From: Macrotis lagotis
Taxonomy: Eukaryota; Chordata; Mammalia; Peramelemorphia; Peramelidae
Assembly (NCBI RefSeq): GCF_037893015.1
Contig: NC_133658.1
Coordinates: 885,184,477 to 885,248,476 of the forward strand
Reading direction: 5' to 3'
Length of the DNA stretch: 64,000 bases
Below, one piece after another: positions 12,206-36,300 of the stretch. Both the position numbers and the translations under genes were made by a program. Within the stretch, counting starts at the first letter, position 1, and every line of letters begins with the position of its first letter. A model generated the notes under the pieces. It was not told the origin of the DNA. It worked only from the letters and a program-made list of their open reading frames with translations, and searched no databases.

Positions 12206-12852
12206 TCTGACACTCCCCCTCCCCCGAGTTTCTCTGGCAACATGGGATACTCATTTTTAGGAAAGGATGATAAGAGAAGGCAGCAAATAGAGCTAGCCTC
12301 AAAGTCCAGGAGATCTGGGTTCAAGTTGACTCTCTTGACATTTCTTAAGCAGGACAGTTATGACAAAGATTGGCTTCATCTTTATCTCTCCCTAAACCAT
12401 AATATTAAAATCATAGAGGGGAAGAGTACAAATATTTGAGTCCTTGGCTTTGCTCCACCCTTTTTCTTCATTTTATGCTAGTTAAAAATGAAGTAGGATG
12501 GCAGAGTGGAGAGAGCCAGCTGACCTAGAAGATGACCTTCCATTTTGGAAATATACTGACTGTATGACCTTGGCAAGGAGCTCAACTTCTCCAGGCTCTG
12601 GCTGGGGGACTATCTGCTGGGGGACTATCTACCAAGTGCTAACCTGCATAGGGAGATGATATTTTCTTCCCAGAGAGTTTCCTAAATTTATGAAACTATT
12701 TCTCCAGGACTTAATCCTTACTCTGGATATTGTGCCGAAGTGTCAGGATCTTGAAGCTCCTTCAGTTCAGAGGATCACTTTGAAGAAAAGGTGGTGTTAG
12801 GATGGAGGGAAAAAAGAGTGGAATCTTAGCTGTCTTTAAGTATGCATTTTAG

Positions 12853-12995
12853 GGTACCAAGGAGGTACAGTGGATAGAGAGCACTGGCCCTGGAGGCAGG
12901 AGGACCTGAGTTCAAATTTGATCTCAGACCCTTAATCATTATCTGTGTGTCCTTGGGCAAATCACTTAACGCCATTGCTTTTAGAAAATCAAAAA
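12853..12995 (+). mobile_element. WSINE-like SINE
   Basis: GGAGGTACAGTGGATAGAGA, GAGTTCAAATTTGATCTCAG and CCTTGGGCAAATCACTTAAC. Confidence 0.82.
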
Positions 12996-13312
12996 AAATT
13001 ATGCATTTGAAAGTAGGTATTCATTTAAGGGGCAATAAGACAAGTTTGGGTTTCCTGGAAGCCAAAACTTAACAGCTAAGCAATGAAAAGGTAGAATGTC
13101 AGTCCTTCCATCAACAAACATCAATCAATACGCCAGGCACTTGCCAAGTTTTGGGGATACCACACACAAAGACAAGGAGCTCCCCCTCTGAGGGGAAGGC
13201 TATGCCAACAGCCAGGGCTGCCTGGTCTTTGGCTCAAGGATGGAGGCCCTCTGGTTGGGTAGGGGGATTCTGGAGTGAGCTGCCATGGGGTTCAAAGGAC
13301 TCCAAAGTCCAG

Positions 13313-13830
13313 CATGGGGTGGGGGATGGAGGGAGGTGGGGGTGGGGATGGAGAGAAGTGGGGTGGAGGGAGGTGGGGATAGGGATGGAGGGAGTGGGGG
13401 TGGGGATGGAAGGAGGTGGGGGTGGGGATGGAGGGAGGTGGGGTGGGGGTGGGGAGGGAGGCAGGTAGGGGCGGGGATGGAGGGGGTGGGGGTGGGATGG
13501 AGGGGGTGGGGACGGGATGGTGGGAGGTGGGGGTGGGGATGGAGGGGGTGGGGGTGGGGATGGAGGGAGGTGGGGATGGAGGGGGTGGGGGTGGGGATGG
13601 AGGGAGTGGGGATGGAGGGAGTGGGGATGGAGGGGGTGGGGGTGGGGATGGGATGGAGGGGGGTGGGGGCGGGGATGGTGGGAGGTGGGGGTGGGGATGG
13701 AGGGGGTGGGGGTGGGGATGGAGGGAGGTGGGGATGGAGGGAGTGGGGATGGAGGGGGTGGGGCGGGGATGGAGGGAGTGGGGATGGAGGGGGTGGGGAT
13801 GGAGGGGGTGGGGCGGGGATGACGACACAG
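13313..13830 (+). repeat. G-rich minisatellite upstream of ENO1 promoter
   Basis: A tandem array of units of about 12-24 nt built from GGTGGGGATGGAGGGA-like blocks, with internal variants (GGGGTGGGGGTGG, GGGGCGGGG). It runs for about 500 bp and stops where the CpG island starts. Runs of three to five G recur throughout, so G-quadruplex formation on this strand is likely. Long glycine-rich (+) and proline/histidine-rich (-) open frames across it come from the periodicity. Confidence 0.93.
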
Positions 13831-14305
13831 GGAGACTGCAGGGCGGACGGGGGCGGAGCTCCCCGGAGCGGGCGTTTCCTGACTCCGACCTTCCCCCTGC
13901 GCACGCGCGAGCCTCCCCCCCCCCCGCGGGAGCGCGCGCGCGAGCACAGGGGCGGCTACGTTGCTCCAGTCACGCAGCACTGCGGGTCTCGCCCACGGCT
14001 TCTGCGCCTGCGCGGCCCGTGCAGCCTTCCCCGGGGAGGCGGGCGCTGGGGGCGGGGGTTTTCCATGGCCCCATTGGAAAGCTAAGGAGTCCCGGGGGGC
14101 GGGCGGTCTTGTTGGCCTAGGAGGGCCCGCAGGCGCCTGCACGGCTGCGGCGCTGGGCTGCCGCCTCCTTTCCTAGTCCTTGCTTGGAGGACAAAGAGGG
14201 TCGAGTGCCCCGTCCCCCCCCATGAGGGGACTGAGCGGGGGGCGGGGGGCGGGGCGGAGGGAGAAGCAGCCCGCTCGAGAACTAGAGGCCTAACGGTTTG
14301 ACAGT

Positions 14306-14317
14306 TGCGCAGGCGCA
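14306..14317 (+). promoter_or_regulatory. NRF1-like site
   Basis: TGCGCAGGCGCA fits the GCGCA-N-GCGC palindrome bound by NRF1. Related motifs occur at 13898-13908 (TGCGCACGCGC) and 14003-14014 (TGCGCCTGCGCG), so the island holds three in about 420 bp. Binding is inferred from the motif only. Confidence 0.5.
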
Positions 14318-14376
14318 GACGGCACCAAGTAGAAGGTGGGGGCGGCCCTTGCAGAGGGCGAAGCGGGGAGCGCGCT

Positions 14377-14398
14377 CGTGCGGGACGAAGCGGACGTG
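14377..14398 (+). promoter_or_regulatory. ENO1: Candidate hypoxia-response element (two CGTG cores)
   Basis: CGTGCGGGAC at 14377-14386 is followed after 7 nt by ACGTG at 14394-14398. ENO1 is an established HIF-1 target, and as I recall it the human element has the same CGTGCGGGAC block, the same 7-nt gap and a second ACGTG. It sits about 300 bp upstream of the proposed exon 1. Conservation is inferred from memory, not alignment. Confidence 0.6.
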
Positions 14399-14479
14399 AG
14401 CTCCGGGCCCCCCACGGTCCCTCCCCCTCCCCCAACTCCGTGGATGGAGCTGGGCTCCCGCCCCGGCCGCGCCAGCTGC

Positions 14480-14484
14480 CCAAT
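14480..14484 (+). promoter_or_regulatory. ENO1: CCAAT box
   Basis: CCAAT in the context CTGCCCAATCAGG, about 210 bp upstream of the proposed transcription start, with a good NF-Y context. An inverted copy (ATTGG) lies at 14073-14077. Confidence 0.5.
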
Positions 14485-14576
14485 CAGGACGCTGGCAGCG
14501 AGAGGGACGGCGTGTTCCCGCAATGGGGAAGAGCGCACGCAGCCGGTGGCGCTGTGGGACAGGCAAATGGGAGAAG

Positions 14577-14655
14577 GGGAGGCGGGGCTTGAGCCCAGGC
14601 CGGAAGGGGCGGGGGAGGGGAGGAGGCGGAGCCAGGGCGGAGAAGGCGGGGTTCT
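14577..14655 (+). promoter_or_regulatory. ENO1: Proximal GC-box cluster (Sp1/KLF type)
   Basis: Several GGGCGG or GGCGGGG-type elements (GAGGCGGGGCTT, AGGGGCGGGGGAGG, AAGGCGGGG) in 80 bp just upstream of exon 1. The run CCCCTTTTAACG at about 14662-14673 follows; TTTTAA there could act as a weak TATA-like element about 25-30 bp before the start. Confidence 0.55.
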
Positions 14656-14694
14656 GAGCTTCCCCTTTTAACGCGCCCCCTCGGCCCAGTTAGA

Positions 14695-14741
14695 CCCCTC
14701 GGTCTCTCTCCTCTGAACCCCGCGGAGCCAGCCCCGACCAG
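14695..14741 (+). other. ENO1: ENO1 noncoding exon 1 (start approximate)
   Basis: The 5' UTR exon ends at a consensus donor, CCAG|GTAAAG, with the intron starting at 14742. Its start is placed by the upstream TTTTAA and GC boxes and could be off by tens of bases. The sequence is pyrimidine-rich near the proposed start. Intron 1, about 2.6 kb, separates it from the start-codon exon. Confidence 0.6.
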
Positions 14742-15639
14742 GTAAAGGGGCCCTCCCCGGTTAGGCGCCGCAGGACTCGGGGGGGGAGGGCGTTAAAGGG
14801 GACCCCCGCCCCCCGAGGTGGCCCGACCAGGCCCGATGCCCCCCGGCCCTTCGCCCACCCTCCCGGTCCCCACTCAGAACTTTGTGCGTGGGCACCGGCC
14901 GCACACACCCCTCCCTCAGAAAGGGGGACACCGGGGCTGCCTCAAGGTCACGGCGAGTGGGGGGAGGGGCCGGGCGGGAGCGGGGGGTCGCCCCCCGCGG
15001 GGGCGGCGGGGCATGCCTGCAGCGCGGCTTGGGGGGCGGGCATGGGTGCGGATGCCCATCTTGGGGGAGCCAGGCCAGGGGCGTGAGCCTGCTAAATATA
15101 GCCCCACTTTGCAGATAAGGAGACCGAGGCCCCAGAAGCAGTGGTGGCGCCGGAGTTAGGGCCCGTCCTGGCAGCGCCCCCGCTCCCCCTTCCTCCCCGA
15201 ATCGGGGCTTTTGAAATGCAGATGGCTGCGGCCTCCCGGGCCCCGCCGGCCCCTGCCCTGACCCGGGCGAAGGGCCGAGGCTAGGGTACACCCCAGCAGC
15301 CGCCCGCTACGCCAGACTGGCATTCACTTCGAAGAAGCCCTCGCCATTTATTCCCTTCCTGTAATAGCATTCTCTCAGCCCCCAGGAAAGGATCTCTTAA
15401 AGCCCACAAACTTCCTGATCAGCGTTTTCCTCCTAGATAGATTTTTTAATTAATCTTAATGAACTTTCTTCCCTGACTCAACAAGTGAGGTCACACTTTC
15501 CCCAGTGTACTCCTTACTTAGCCTTTGGGACCTGATTTAATCCCGAGATAAAAAGCAAATCACAAGAACCATGTGTATTCTTGAAGGAGACTGCATCTAA
15601 TCCATCATTTATACATACAAGTGCCCTTCCCCATACAAT

Positions 15640-15820
15640 GCCTGAGACTACTGATGGGATGTTCAGTCCTGTTCCATTCAGGGTTTTCCTGGTAAAGCTA
15701 TTGGACTGATTTGCCATTTCTTTGTCCCCAACTCTTCTTACAACTGAAGAAACTGAGGCAAACAAGATTAAGTTGACTTGCCAATGATTGCACAGCTAGT
15801 ATCTGCCCCAAGACCGCAGT
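15640..15820 (-). mobile_element. MAR1-like SINE in ENO1 intron 1, antisense
   Basis: GTTCAGTCCTGTTCCATTCA, a TTTGCCATTTCTTTGTC block, GAAGAAACTGAGGCAAACAA and TGCACAGCTAGTATCTG. Confidence 0.7.
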
Positions 15821-16559
15821 TGTTTTATAATTATCATATCAAAAAAAATAGTGTGCCATGAGACCTGTGAGATTTTAAAGTGAAAGTGCGGTTAAGTGCC
15901 ATTTTGGGTATTAATTTTCACGAACATAACCAAAATATAATTATTGAAAGCAAAGTTGGTTTTATACAAGAATCTCATTAATCTAAGTCATTTAGAAATG
16001 AAATTTTGAATTCTCAGGAATATCCTTAGAGTGAACTGGCAACCTTTGCTAATGACACACTTTAGCAGCATAGACAAATACGGATGAAACAATTGACCCA
16101 GTGTCTCCATTTGCTGCCATTTGTTGCTTCAGCATTCCAGAGAAGATGAGGGAGGACAGGCACACTAGCTAGATAATGGTTTCGGGATAGGAAGTCTTGT
16201 CCTGAGCTGTTAGTTGTACAGTTCTTGCATTCCTGGGGTGGGGGGACTAGGAACAAATGGACCTGGCAACTGCTGTTGAGTCTATCTCCTCCCCCTGCCC
16301 TTCCTCTCTTTTCCACTAGGGGAAGGTTCTATGTCAGTGATGGCTCCTTTGAATCTTATCTTTTTCTCATCACCTTTCAGGAAGAACTTTTTATCTATAA
16401 GCATTTCAGTCTCTCATGATTCCTATTTACAAAATTTAACCTGTTTCTCACTTTGAAGGGAAAGAAACTGGATCTGTTCTGCAGGGAATTTCTGATGTAG
16501 AAGCTCATTCTTCATGCAATTTGACACCTTTTCTGCAACTTAAATTGAGTTTCACGCAG

Positions 16560-16940
16560 CTAAGCGATCCAATGAATAGAACACTGGTCTTGGAGTCAGG
16601 AGGACCTGAATTCAAATCCAGCCTCAAGACACTTGCCACTTACTAGCTGTGTGACCTTGGGCAAGCCTTCTTGGTGTAGCTAGATCCCTCTGCCTCTGTT
16701 CTCTGAATCTGCATCTTATTCTGACCCCTCTTACACCCCTCTCACATCCAGGGTCATCTTATAGTCACCCTCATTCATATCTGGTCATTGGACTCAGGTG
16801 GCTCTCAAGGAGAAAGTGAGGCTGGTGACTTAGCACAGCACCCCCTCACTCAAATCCAATTCATGTGCTTGACATGGTATCACTTCCCCAATGTTGTAGT
16901 CTTCTTTAAAAATGAAAGACCAACATTAAAATAATAAGTT
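16560..16940 (+). mobile_element. Long-tailed tRNA-related SINE in ENO1 intron 1
   Basis: tRNA-like half (GAACACTGGTCTTGGAGTCA, GTGTGACCTTGGGCAAG), then a second half shared with 61258-61570: CATCCAGGGTCATCT, GGCTCTCAAGGAGAAAGTGA, TCTTCTTTAAAAATGAAAGAC. Confidence 0.8.
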
Positions 16941-17350
16941 GATGACTTCTCTTGAAAAAGTTAGGTTAGTATATTTAAAAAATTAGTTAGAATTTATTAA
17001 ATCACCCAAGGTATGAGAAAAATGAAGAGCTCAGAAACTGACACTCAGACTATTTGATCAGAAACAAAAAAGACCACTAGATTATTATTATTATTATTAT
17101 ATAGGTGGTATGAGAAAAATACAGTGAGCATTCTAAAGCATTTTCTGAGCTCCATAATTTTTCCATGGACATTATTGAATGTGAGATGTTTCATTTTAAT
17201 CCAACCCCCTGAAGTGACTTTTTGTTGACAGCCACAACAGTTCTTGTTGGGGGTACCTCAGTTTGGACCCATTCTTTTTTTTCCTAGGTTTCAGACTTTG
17301 AAGTGGAACTATTAATTTTTTTAATTTTGTTTTCTTCACAGAAATTCAGC

Positions 17351-29622
<12,272 letters not shown>

Positions 29623-29959
29623 GCTCCATGACCATGAAGCCTCAGAGCTAGTAGGCTACAGTCACCTCAGTAGAAGTCCTCCAAAGAATGGGCAGCACCA
29701 AGTAGTAGACCAGTTTTGTTTTGGGGATGGGGGCTCAGTGCTACATAACTCCACCCTGCTCTCTTCCACCTTTCTGTGTTCTCACTGCTTCTTCTGGTAC
29801 CTGATCATTTGGTCCTTTTTTGGAAGACCTCATCTTGTGACTGGATAGAATGATCTGTTCTCACCCCCACCCCCAGTGTTGATGTGCAGAGTCATATACT
29901 TGTGATGCAACCCCCCAACAAGCCCATGGGCCAGATCCTTTAGTGGCTTCTATGTGCAG

Positions 29960-29965
29960 AATAAA
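29960..29965 (+). terminator. ENO1: ENO1 poly(A) signal
   Basis: AATAAA in GCAGAATAAAAG, about 340 nt after the stop codon, with T/GT-rich sequence (GATGTCTGTTTCTTTC) beginning about 25 nt further on. This is the canonical arrangement. Confidence 0.88.
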
Positions 29966-29989
29966 AGTATTCAGTAATCCACTGGAAAT

Positions 29990-30915
29990 GATGTCTGTTT
30001 CTTTCTGGAGTGGATAGGAGTTCTGTGTACATTACATGTGTCTATGTGTTTTATTGATAGAAAAGTAGATTTTTGGAATGCCTTTAACAGAAATTGATTA
30101 AATGTGAGTTACTATGGGTTACAAAACTGCCCCGATCCTGACTGGAGGAAGATAAGTATACCCACGTAAATACCATGTATATGTAAATCATTTCAAGAGT
30201 GATAACTAAAAATTGGTAAAGTCCCTAGGTAGGAGCCAAGTTACTTTTTTGAAGGAAACCAGGAATTTTCTTAGGCAGAACTGACACATGAAAAACATGT
30301 ACAGATGCAGGTAAAGTGGGGAGTGTGATATAGATGAGAAACAAGACCAACTTGATTGTATAAAGTGAATAAGAGTAACTTAACTAGTCAGGAATTTATC
30401 TTAAAGGCATTGAGAACTTTTGAATTTTGAAAAAGCAATAAGGAGGTTCTTGAATAATGAAGGTTAAAAAAGTAATGAGGACAAGAAGAGAACTGGACAA
30501 TGGAACAAGATGGATAAACATAATTTGACAACAGAGAAAAAGTCAAAAATGACTAATGACATGCTGAGTGGTTAGCGTGCTGTTAGTGGAAATGAGAAGT
30601 TTGGGGAAGAAATGTTGGACTAGCTCAGGAGAGATAGGTTGGATCAAAAACTCAACCAAAATATAAGATTGGCAACATAAGCCAAGTAACAAAACTAAAG
30701 CATTTTGGACTTGAGTAAGTAGAACTTCCTATGTAAAGAAAGCAACTCCCAAGATATTGGAAATCCATACCAAAATTCTTTACCATGCCAAAGTTAAGAT
30801 TGAAGTAAGGATTAAATGTCTAACATGCAGTAGAAAATTAAATAATTCCCCTTGCATTTACTTAATGTTCTAGTGGGAAAAATATGTTTAGAAGATGTAT
30901 AAATGAAAAGTTTAA
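29990..30915. other. Region just 3' of ENO1
   Basis: About 0.9 kb without a clear repeat. The 30420-30720 stretch has the wording of old interspersed repeats but is not assigned. No gene. Confidence 0.5.
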
Positions 30916-32230
30916 TAGATAATCTGATGGACAAGATGGTGGGCTAAAGGTAGAGACCCAAACTAACAATTCCTTCAAATATATTTAAATTATGATTAAT
31001 CAAATTCTACAGACAGAACCGATAAAAAAGGGTAAACAATTTGGAAGGTCAGCAAGAAAGGTCTTGTCACCAGGGTGATCTGAACCCTGTCCAGTAGAGA
31101 CACTGGCCCCAGCAAACCAGGAGCAGGCCTTGGGAGCCACTGAATCAGAAGCAGCCGCAACTACTTCAAGAAGTCTCAGTAAGGGTCAAAAGTTGATTAC
31201 AAGGGTTTCTACTAATGCTGAGACAATAATTGCTTCACATCAGAACCTTGAGTAGGTGGTCCAATGCAAGGAAGAGCATTAATATGCCAAAGCTTGGGGA
31301 CCAATGTGGATAGGACCCCTTTCAGAGTTCAGGACAGAATAGAGTGCTTGTGTTCCCTTACAGAGCACAGGCCAGAAGAGTAGTAAAGATCTCTCTTATC
31401 ATCCCACCTTGGATGAACTGATTACTTGCAGGACCCCAGAAGAATCTCTGAAAACAGCAGAAAATCATACATGCTTAGGACAGTGCACACTCCACCCGGG
31501 AAGCAGAGGCCCATTTTAGTAAAGAATTAAGCAAGTCGTGGCTAGGAAAATAAGCAAATGAAGAAAAATTGACCATAGAAAATTGCTGCAGTGCCTAGGA
31601 AGTTAAAACTGCAAAAAAGTCAAAGCCTCCCAAGATGATTTTTTTTTCCAAAAGGGTGAAAACCTCCAAGGCAAAATTTTCAAAGGATTTTAAAAAATAA
31701 AATGAGAGGTAAAAGAAAAATGAGAATGATGCAAGAAAATCACAAAAATAAGTCAGCAGCTTGATATAGAACACACACAAATGCTGAAGAAAATACCTTA
31801 AAAATACTGATCAAATGAGAAAAGTAGTACAAAAATTCACTGAAGAAATATCTTAAAGTAGAATTGGTCAAATGGAAAGGAAATACAAAAGCTCACTGAA
31901 GAAAATACTTAAAAATCCCCTTTAGGATAAATCAAGAAACAAACAAAAAAAAATGAAAAAACAAGACATCTGTGAAAAACATTGATCTGAAAATAGATCC
32001 AGAAGAGACAATTTAAAAATTAATGGACTACCTGAAAGCCATGATCAAAAAAAGAGCCTAGACCACAACTTTCAAGAAATTAACAAGGAAAACTTAACTG
32101 ATAATCTAGAATCAGAAGATAAAACAGAAATGTAAGGAATCCTCAGATCACCTCCTGAAAGAGATCCTTAAATGAAAACTGAAAAGAGTATTACAGCCAA
32201 AGATAATTTCTTCTAAAAGGCAAGAAAAAG

Positions 32231-32367
32231 GGGGTGGCTAGGTGGAGTACTGGATAAAGCACCAGCCCTGGAGTCAGGAGTACCTGAGTTCAAATCTGGT
32301 CTGAGACACTTAATAATTACCTAGCTGTGTGGCCTTGGGCAAGTCACTTTTGCCTTGCAAAAAAAAA
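32231..32367 (+). mobile_element. WSINE-like SINE
   Basis: GGGTGGCTAGGTGGAGTACT head to poly(A), flanked by AAGGCAAGAAAA copies at 32217 and 32368. Confidence 0.9.
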
Positions 32368-32717
32368 AAGGCAAGAAAAGGCTTCTGCAATGGAGTGGAA
32401 GGGGGAAAGATGAGGGGACTCACTCATTAGGTTATAGAAATCTATTTTATCCTAAGAAGGAGAGGGAAAGGGATGCAAGAAAGGGGGACTGGTAAAGTCA
32501 GATACAACATACTTTTGAGGAGGGACAGAGTGAAAGGACAGAAGAAACAATAAATGGGTGTGAGGAGGAATAAGATGGAGGAAAATAAAGCTAGCATTAG
32601 CATCTGTGGGGAAAAAATATTGAAGCAACTTCTCTGATGGATTTATGATGTGATCCATCCCATAGACAAAGCTGAACAACACAGACTGCAGTACACTTTT
32701 TAAAAAAAATTTATTCA

Positions 32718-32870
32718 GGGCAGCTAGGTGGCGAAGTGGAGAAAGTTCCAGCCCTGGAGTCAGGAGTACCTGAGTTCATATCCAGTCTCAGACACTTAAT
32801 AAATAAATATCTAGTTGTGTGGCCTTGGGCAAGTCAACCCCATTTGCCTTGCAAAAACCTAAAAAAAAAA
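32718..32870 (+). mobile_element. WSINE-like SINE
   Basis: Full copy, GGGCAGCTAGGTGGCGAAGT to GCAAAAACCTAAAA, between imperfect AAAATTTATTCAGG / AAAAATTATTCCAGG duplications. Confidence 0.9.
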
Positions 32871-32882
32871 TTATTCCAGGCA

Positions 32883-33015
32883 ATCAGGTTAAGTGGCTTA
32901 CCCAATGTCACACAGCTAGGTGCCACACAGCTAGGTAATTCTCTGAGCCTGGATTTGAACTCAGGTCCTGACTCCAGAGCTGATACTCTATCCATTGCAG
33001 CACTAAGCTTCCCCC
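32883..33015 (-). mobile_element. WSINE-like SINE, antisense
   Basis: GGTTAAGTGGCTTACCCAAT to TCTATCCATTGCAGCACTAA. It has a small internal duplication of CACACAGCTAGGT. Confidence 0.85.
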
Positions 33016-33200
33016 ATTTTTTTTTAATAATATCATTTTTCTTGAGGCTTCTCTATCATTTTGGGAAGGGAGAAGGGATTATGTTTACTTCTACAAGACT
33101 ACTGTAATGTGAAAATAAATTAATTTTAAAAAAAGAATATAGCCAAATTCCAGATCCCCTAAGAGAAATTATCACAAATTGACAGAAAGAAATAATTCAA

Positions 33201-33349
33201 GGGGCAGCTAGGTGGCACAGTGGATAAAGCACCAGCCCTGGAGTCAGGAGTACCTGCGTTCAAATCCAGTCTCAGACACTTAATAATTACCTAGTTGTGT
33301 GGCCTTACGCAAACCACTTAACCCCCTTTGCCTTGCAAAAAAACAAAAA
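33201..33349 (+). mobile_element. WSINE-like SINE
   Basis: GGGGCAGCTAGGTGGCACAG to poly(A), flanked by AATTCAAG on both sides. Confidence 0.92.
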
Positions 33350-36300
33350 AAAAATTCAAGCATCATGCAAAATAAGTAGCCTTCATATTAAAGGTCTTAG
33401 GGTTTGGAACATGATGTTCTGAAAGGCAAAAGAGCTTGACTTAGCTTAAAGTCAATCTATACATATTCAGTTAGCTTATAAAACAAATAACCTTTCAAGT
33501 ATTAAAAGGGGAAAAGGGAAGGGGGGGATGGAGAAAGGGAAGGGGAGTGGGAAAAAGGTGAATAACAAAAGGAAGGAAAGGGAAAGGGGAAAGAAAGGGA
33601 AGGAGGTGATACAGGAGGGAAAACACACTGAAGGGGGTGGTATTCAGAAACAAAATACTGGGGAATATGGATAAAGGGGGGAAGGGGAAAAATACAAACA
33701 GGGAAGATAGCATGGAGGACAATAAAGAATTAGTAATCATAACTTTGAATGTGAATGGGATGAACTCTCCCTTAAAACCTAAGCAAATAGCAGAGTGGAT
33801 TAAAAAACAGAATCCTACAATATGCTGCTTACAAGAAACTCATTTGAAGCAGAGAAATATAGAGTAAAGGTAAAAGGTTGGAACAAAATATATTTTGCTT
33901 CAGCTGAAGTAAAAAAAGCAGGGGTAGCAATCCTTATCTCAGACAGAGCAGCAACAAAAATAGATAGCATTAAAAGAGATAAGGAAGGAAACTTTATCAA
34001 GCTAAAAGGTACCATAGACAATAAAGTTATTTCAATACTGAATATATATGCACCCAGTGGGACAGCACCCAAATTCTTGGAGGAGAAGCTGAAAGAACTA
34101 CAGGAAGACATAGACAGCAAAATTCTACTAGTGGGAGACCTCAACATCCCGCTATCAGATCTAGATAAATCGAATCATAAAATAAACAAGAAAGAAGTTG
34201 AGGTAAATATATGTTAGAAAAATTAGATATGGTAGACTTATGGAAGAAACTGAATGGGGATAGAAAGCAATATACCTTTTTCTCTGCAGTACATGGAATT
34301 TATACAAAAATTGACCATGTACTAGGACATAAAAACCTAATGATCAACTGCAGAAAGGCAGAAATAGTGAATACATCTCAGATCACAATGCAGTAAAAGT
34401 CATATGCAATACTGGGCCAAGGAGCTATAGACCCAGAAACAAATTTTAAAAAATGAGTGGATCAAAAAACAAATTATAGAAAGAATTAACCATTTTATGC
34501 TTAGATAATGATAATAATTAAACAACATACCAAAACCTATGGGATTCATTCAAAGCGAGTCTCAGGGGATATGTTATAGCTCTAAATGCTTACATGAATG
34601 AATTAGAGAAAGAAGAAATCAATGAACTAAACATGCAACTAAAAAAATTAGAGAAAGAACAAAGCAAAAATCCTCAAATACGAAATTAGAAATTCTAAAA
34701 ATTAAAGGAGAAATTAATAAAAGCAAAAGCAAAAAAACTATTGAATTAATAAATAAAACCAAAAGTTGATATTATGAAAAAAACAATAAAATTGATAAAC
34801 CTCTGGTCAATTTGATTAAAAAAAAGAAGAAAACCAAATTGCTAGTATCATAAATGAAAAAGGTGAACTCAGCACCAATGAGGAGGAAATTAAAGTAATA
34901 ATTCAAAATTATTTTGCCCAACTCTATGCCAATAAATTTGATAATCTAAGTGAAATGGATGAATATTTACAAAAATATAAATTGCCCAGGTTAAATGAAG
35001 AGGAGATTAAATACCTAAACAACCTTATCTCAGAAAAAGAAATTCAACAAGCAATTATTGAACTCCCTAAGAAATTAAAAATCTCCAGGGCCTGATGGAT
35101 TCACAAGTGAATTCTACCAAACATTTAAGGAACAATTGGTTCCAATTCCATACAAACTCTTCAGAAACATAGGGAAAGATGGAACTCTGCCTAACACTAT
35201 CTATGAAACCAATATGGTGCTGATACCTAAACCAGGAAGAGTTAAAACAGAAAGAAAATTATAGACCTATCTCCCTCATGAATATAGATGAAAAAATCTT
35301 AAATAAAATCTTAGCAAAATAATTACAAGTTATCACTAGGATAATACATTATGATCAAGTAGGATTTATCCCAGGAAAGCAGGATTGGTTCAATATTAGG
35401 AAAACTGTTGATACACTCAATTATATCAACAACAAAGCTATCAGAAGTCATATGATCATATCAATAGATGCTGAAAAAGCTTTTGACAAAATACAGCATC
35501 CATTCCTACTAAAAACACTAGAGTGTAAGAATAAATGGACTGTTCCTTAGAATAATTAGCAGTATCTACCTGAAACCATCAACAAGCATTATATTTAATG
35601 GGGAGAGGCTAGAGGCATTCCCAATAAGATCAGGGGTGAAACAAGGGTGTCCATTATCATCACAACTATTCAATATTGTATTAGAAATGTTAGCATCAGC
35701 AATTAGAGAAGAAAAAGAAATAAGGAATTAGAATTGGGAAGGAAGAGATAAAACTCTCACTCTTTGCAGATGACATGATGGTCTACCTAGAGAATCCCAA
35801 GAAATCATCCAAAAAACTACTGGAAACAATTAGCAATTTTAGCAGAGTTACAGGTTATAAAATAAACCCTCATAAAACTTTTCTATATATGTCTAGCAAG
35901 ATACAGCAGGAAGAGCTAGAAAGAGAAATCCCATTCAAAGTAACCTCAGAAAATATAAAATACTTGGGAGTCTATTTGCCAAGACAGACTCAGAATCTTT
36001 TTGAAAACAATTATAAAACACTTCTCACACAAATTAAATCAGATTTAAATAACTGGGCAAATATCAACTGCTCATGCATAGGTAGAGCTAATTAATTAAA
36101 ATGACAATTCTCCCAAAACTAAACTATCTGTTTAGTGCCCTACCAATCAAAATGTCAAAAAATTACTTTAATGAGTTAGAAAAAATTGTAATTAAATTCA
36201 TATGGAGAAATAAAAAGTCAAGAATTTCCAGGAACTTAATGAAAAAAAGTGCAAAAGAAGGGGGCTTAGCCCTACCTGATCTAAAATTATATTATAAAGC

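Larger units (their letters stand above)
13840..15300 (+). promoter_or_regulatory. ENO1: CpG island with ENO1 promoter and exon 1
   Basis: A sharply bounded GC- and CpG-rich block in otherwise AT-rich DNA. It holds many GC boxes, NRF1-like palindromes, a CCAAT box and the noncoding first exon, then runs into intron 1. This is the expected architecture of a housekeeping glycolytic gene. The 13.85-14.1 kb part carries its own GC and NRF1-like motifs and could also drive a divergent transcript. The island edges are judged by eye. Confidence 0.9.
14742..17341 (+). other. ENO1: ENO1 intron 1
   Basis: The first 550 nt are still CpG-rich. The rest holds an antisense MAR1-like SINE (about 15650-15815), a long-tailed SINE (16560-16940) and a short ATT run near 17084. 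I see no further exon. Confidence 0.8.
30921..33180 (+). mobile_element. L1 5' UTR and ORF1 remnant
   Basis: Starts with GACAAGATGGTGGGCTAAAG, the usual L1 5' UTR opening. Lysine-rich, coiled-coil-like ORF1 text with many stops follows, including a GLPESHDQ-like translation near 32028. SINEs interrupt it at 32231, 32719 and 32884. It probably belongs to the same ancient element as 33350-38015. Confidence 0.6.

Noticed and set aside
12025-12439. Serine/leucine-rich and RE/RD-rich frames
   Set aside because: Produced by the CT repeat.
13200-14142. Long proline/histidine-rich frames on the minus strand and glycine-rich frames on the plus strand
   Set aside because: They follow the minisatellite period, all frames are open together, and no domain is present.
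14082-15291. Several 70-176 codon frames in the CpG island
   Set aside because: High GC removes stop codons; there is no homology, and the frames overlap promoter, exon 1 and intron 1.
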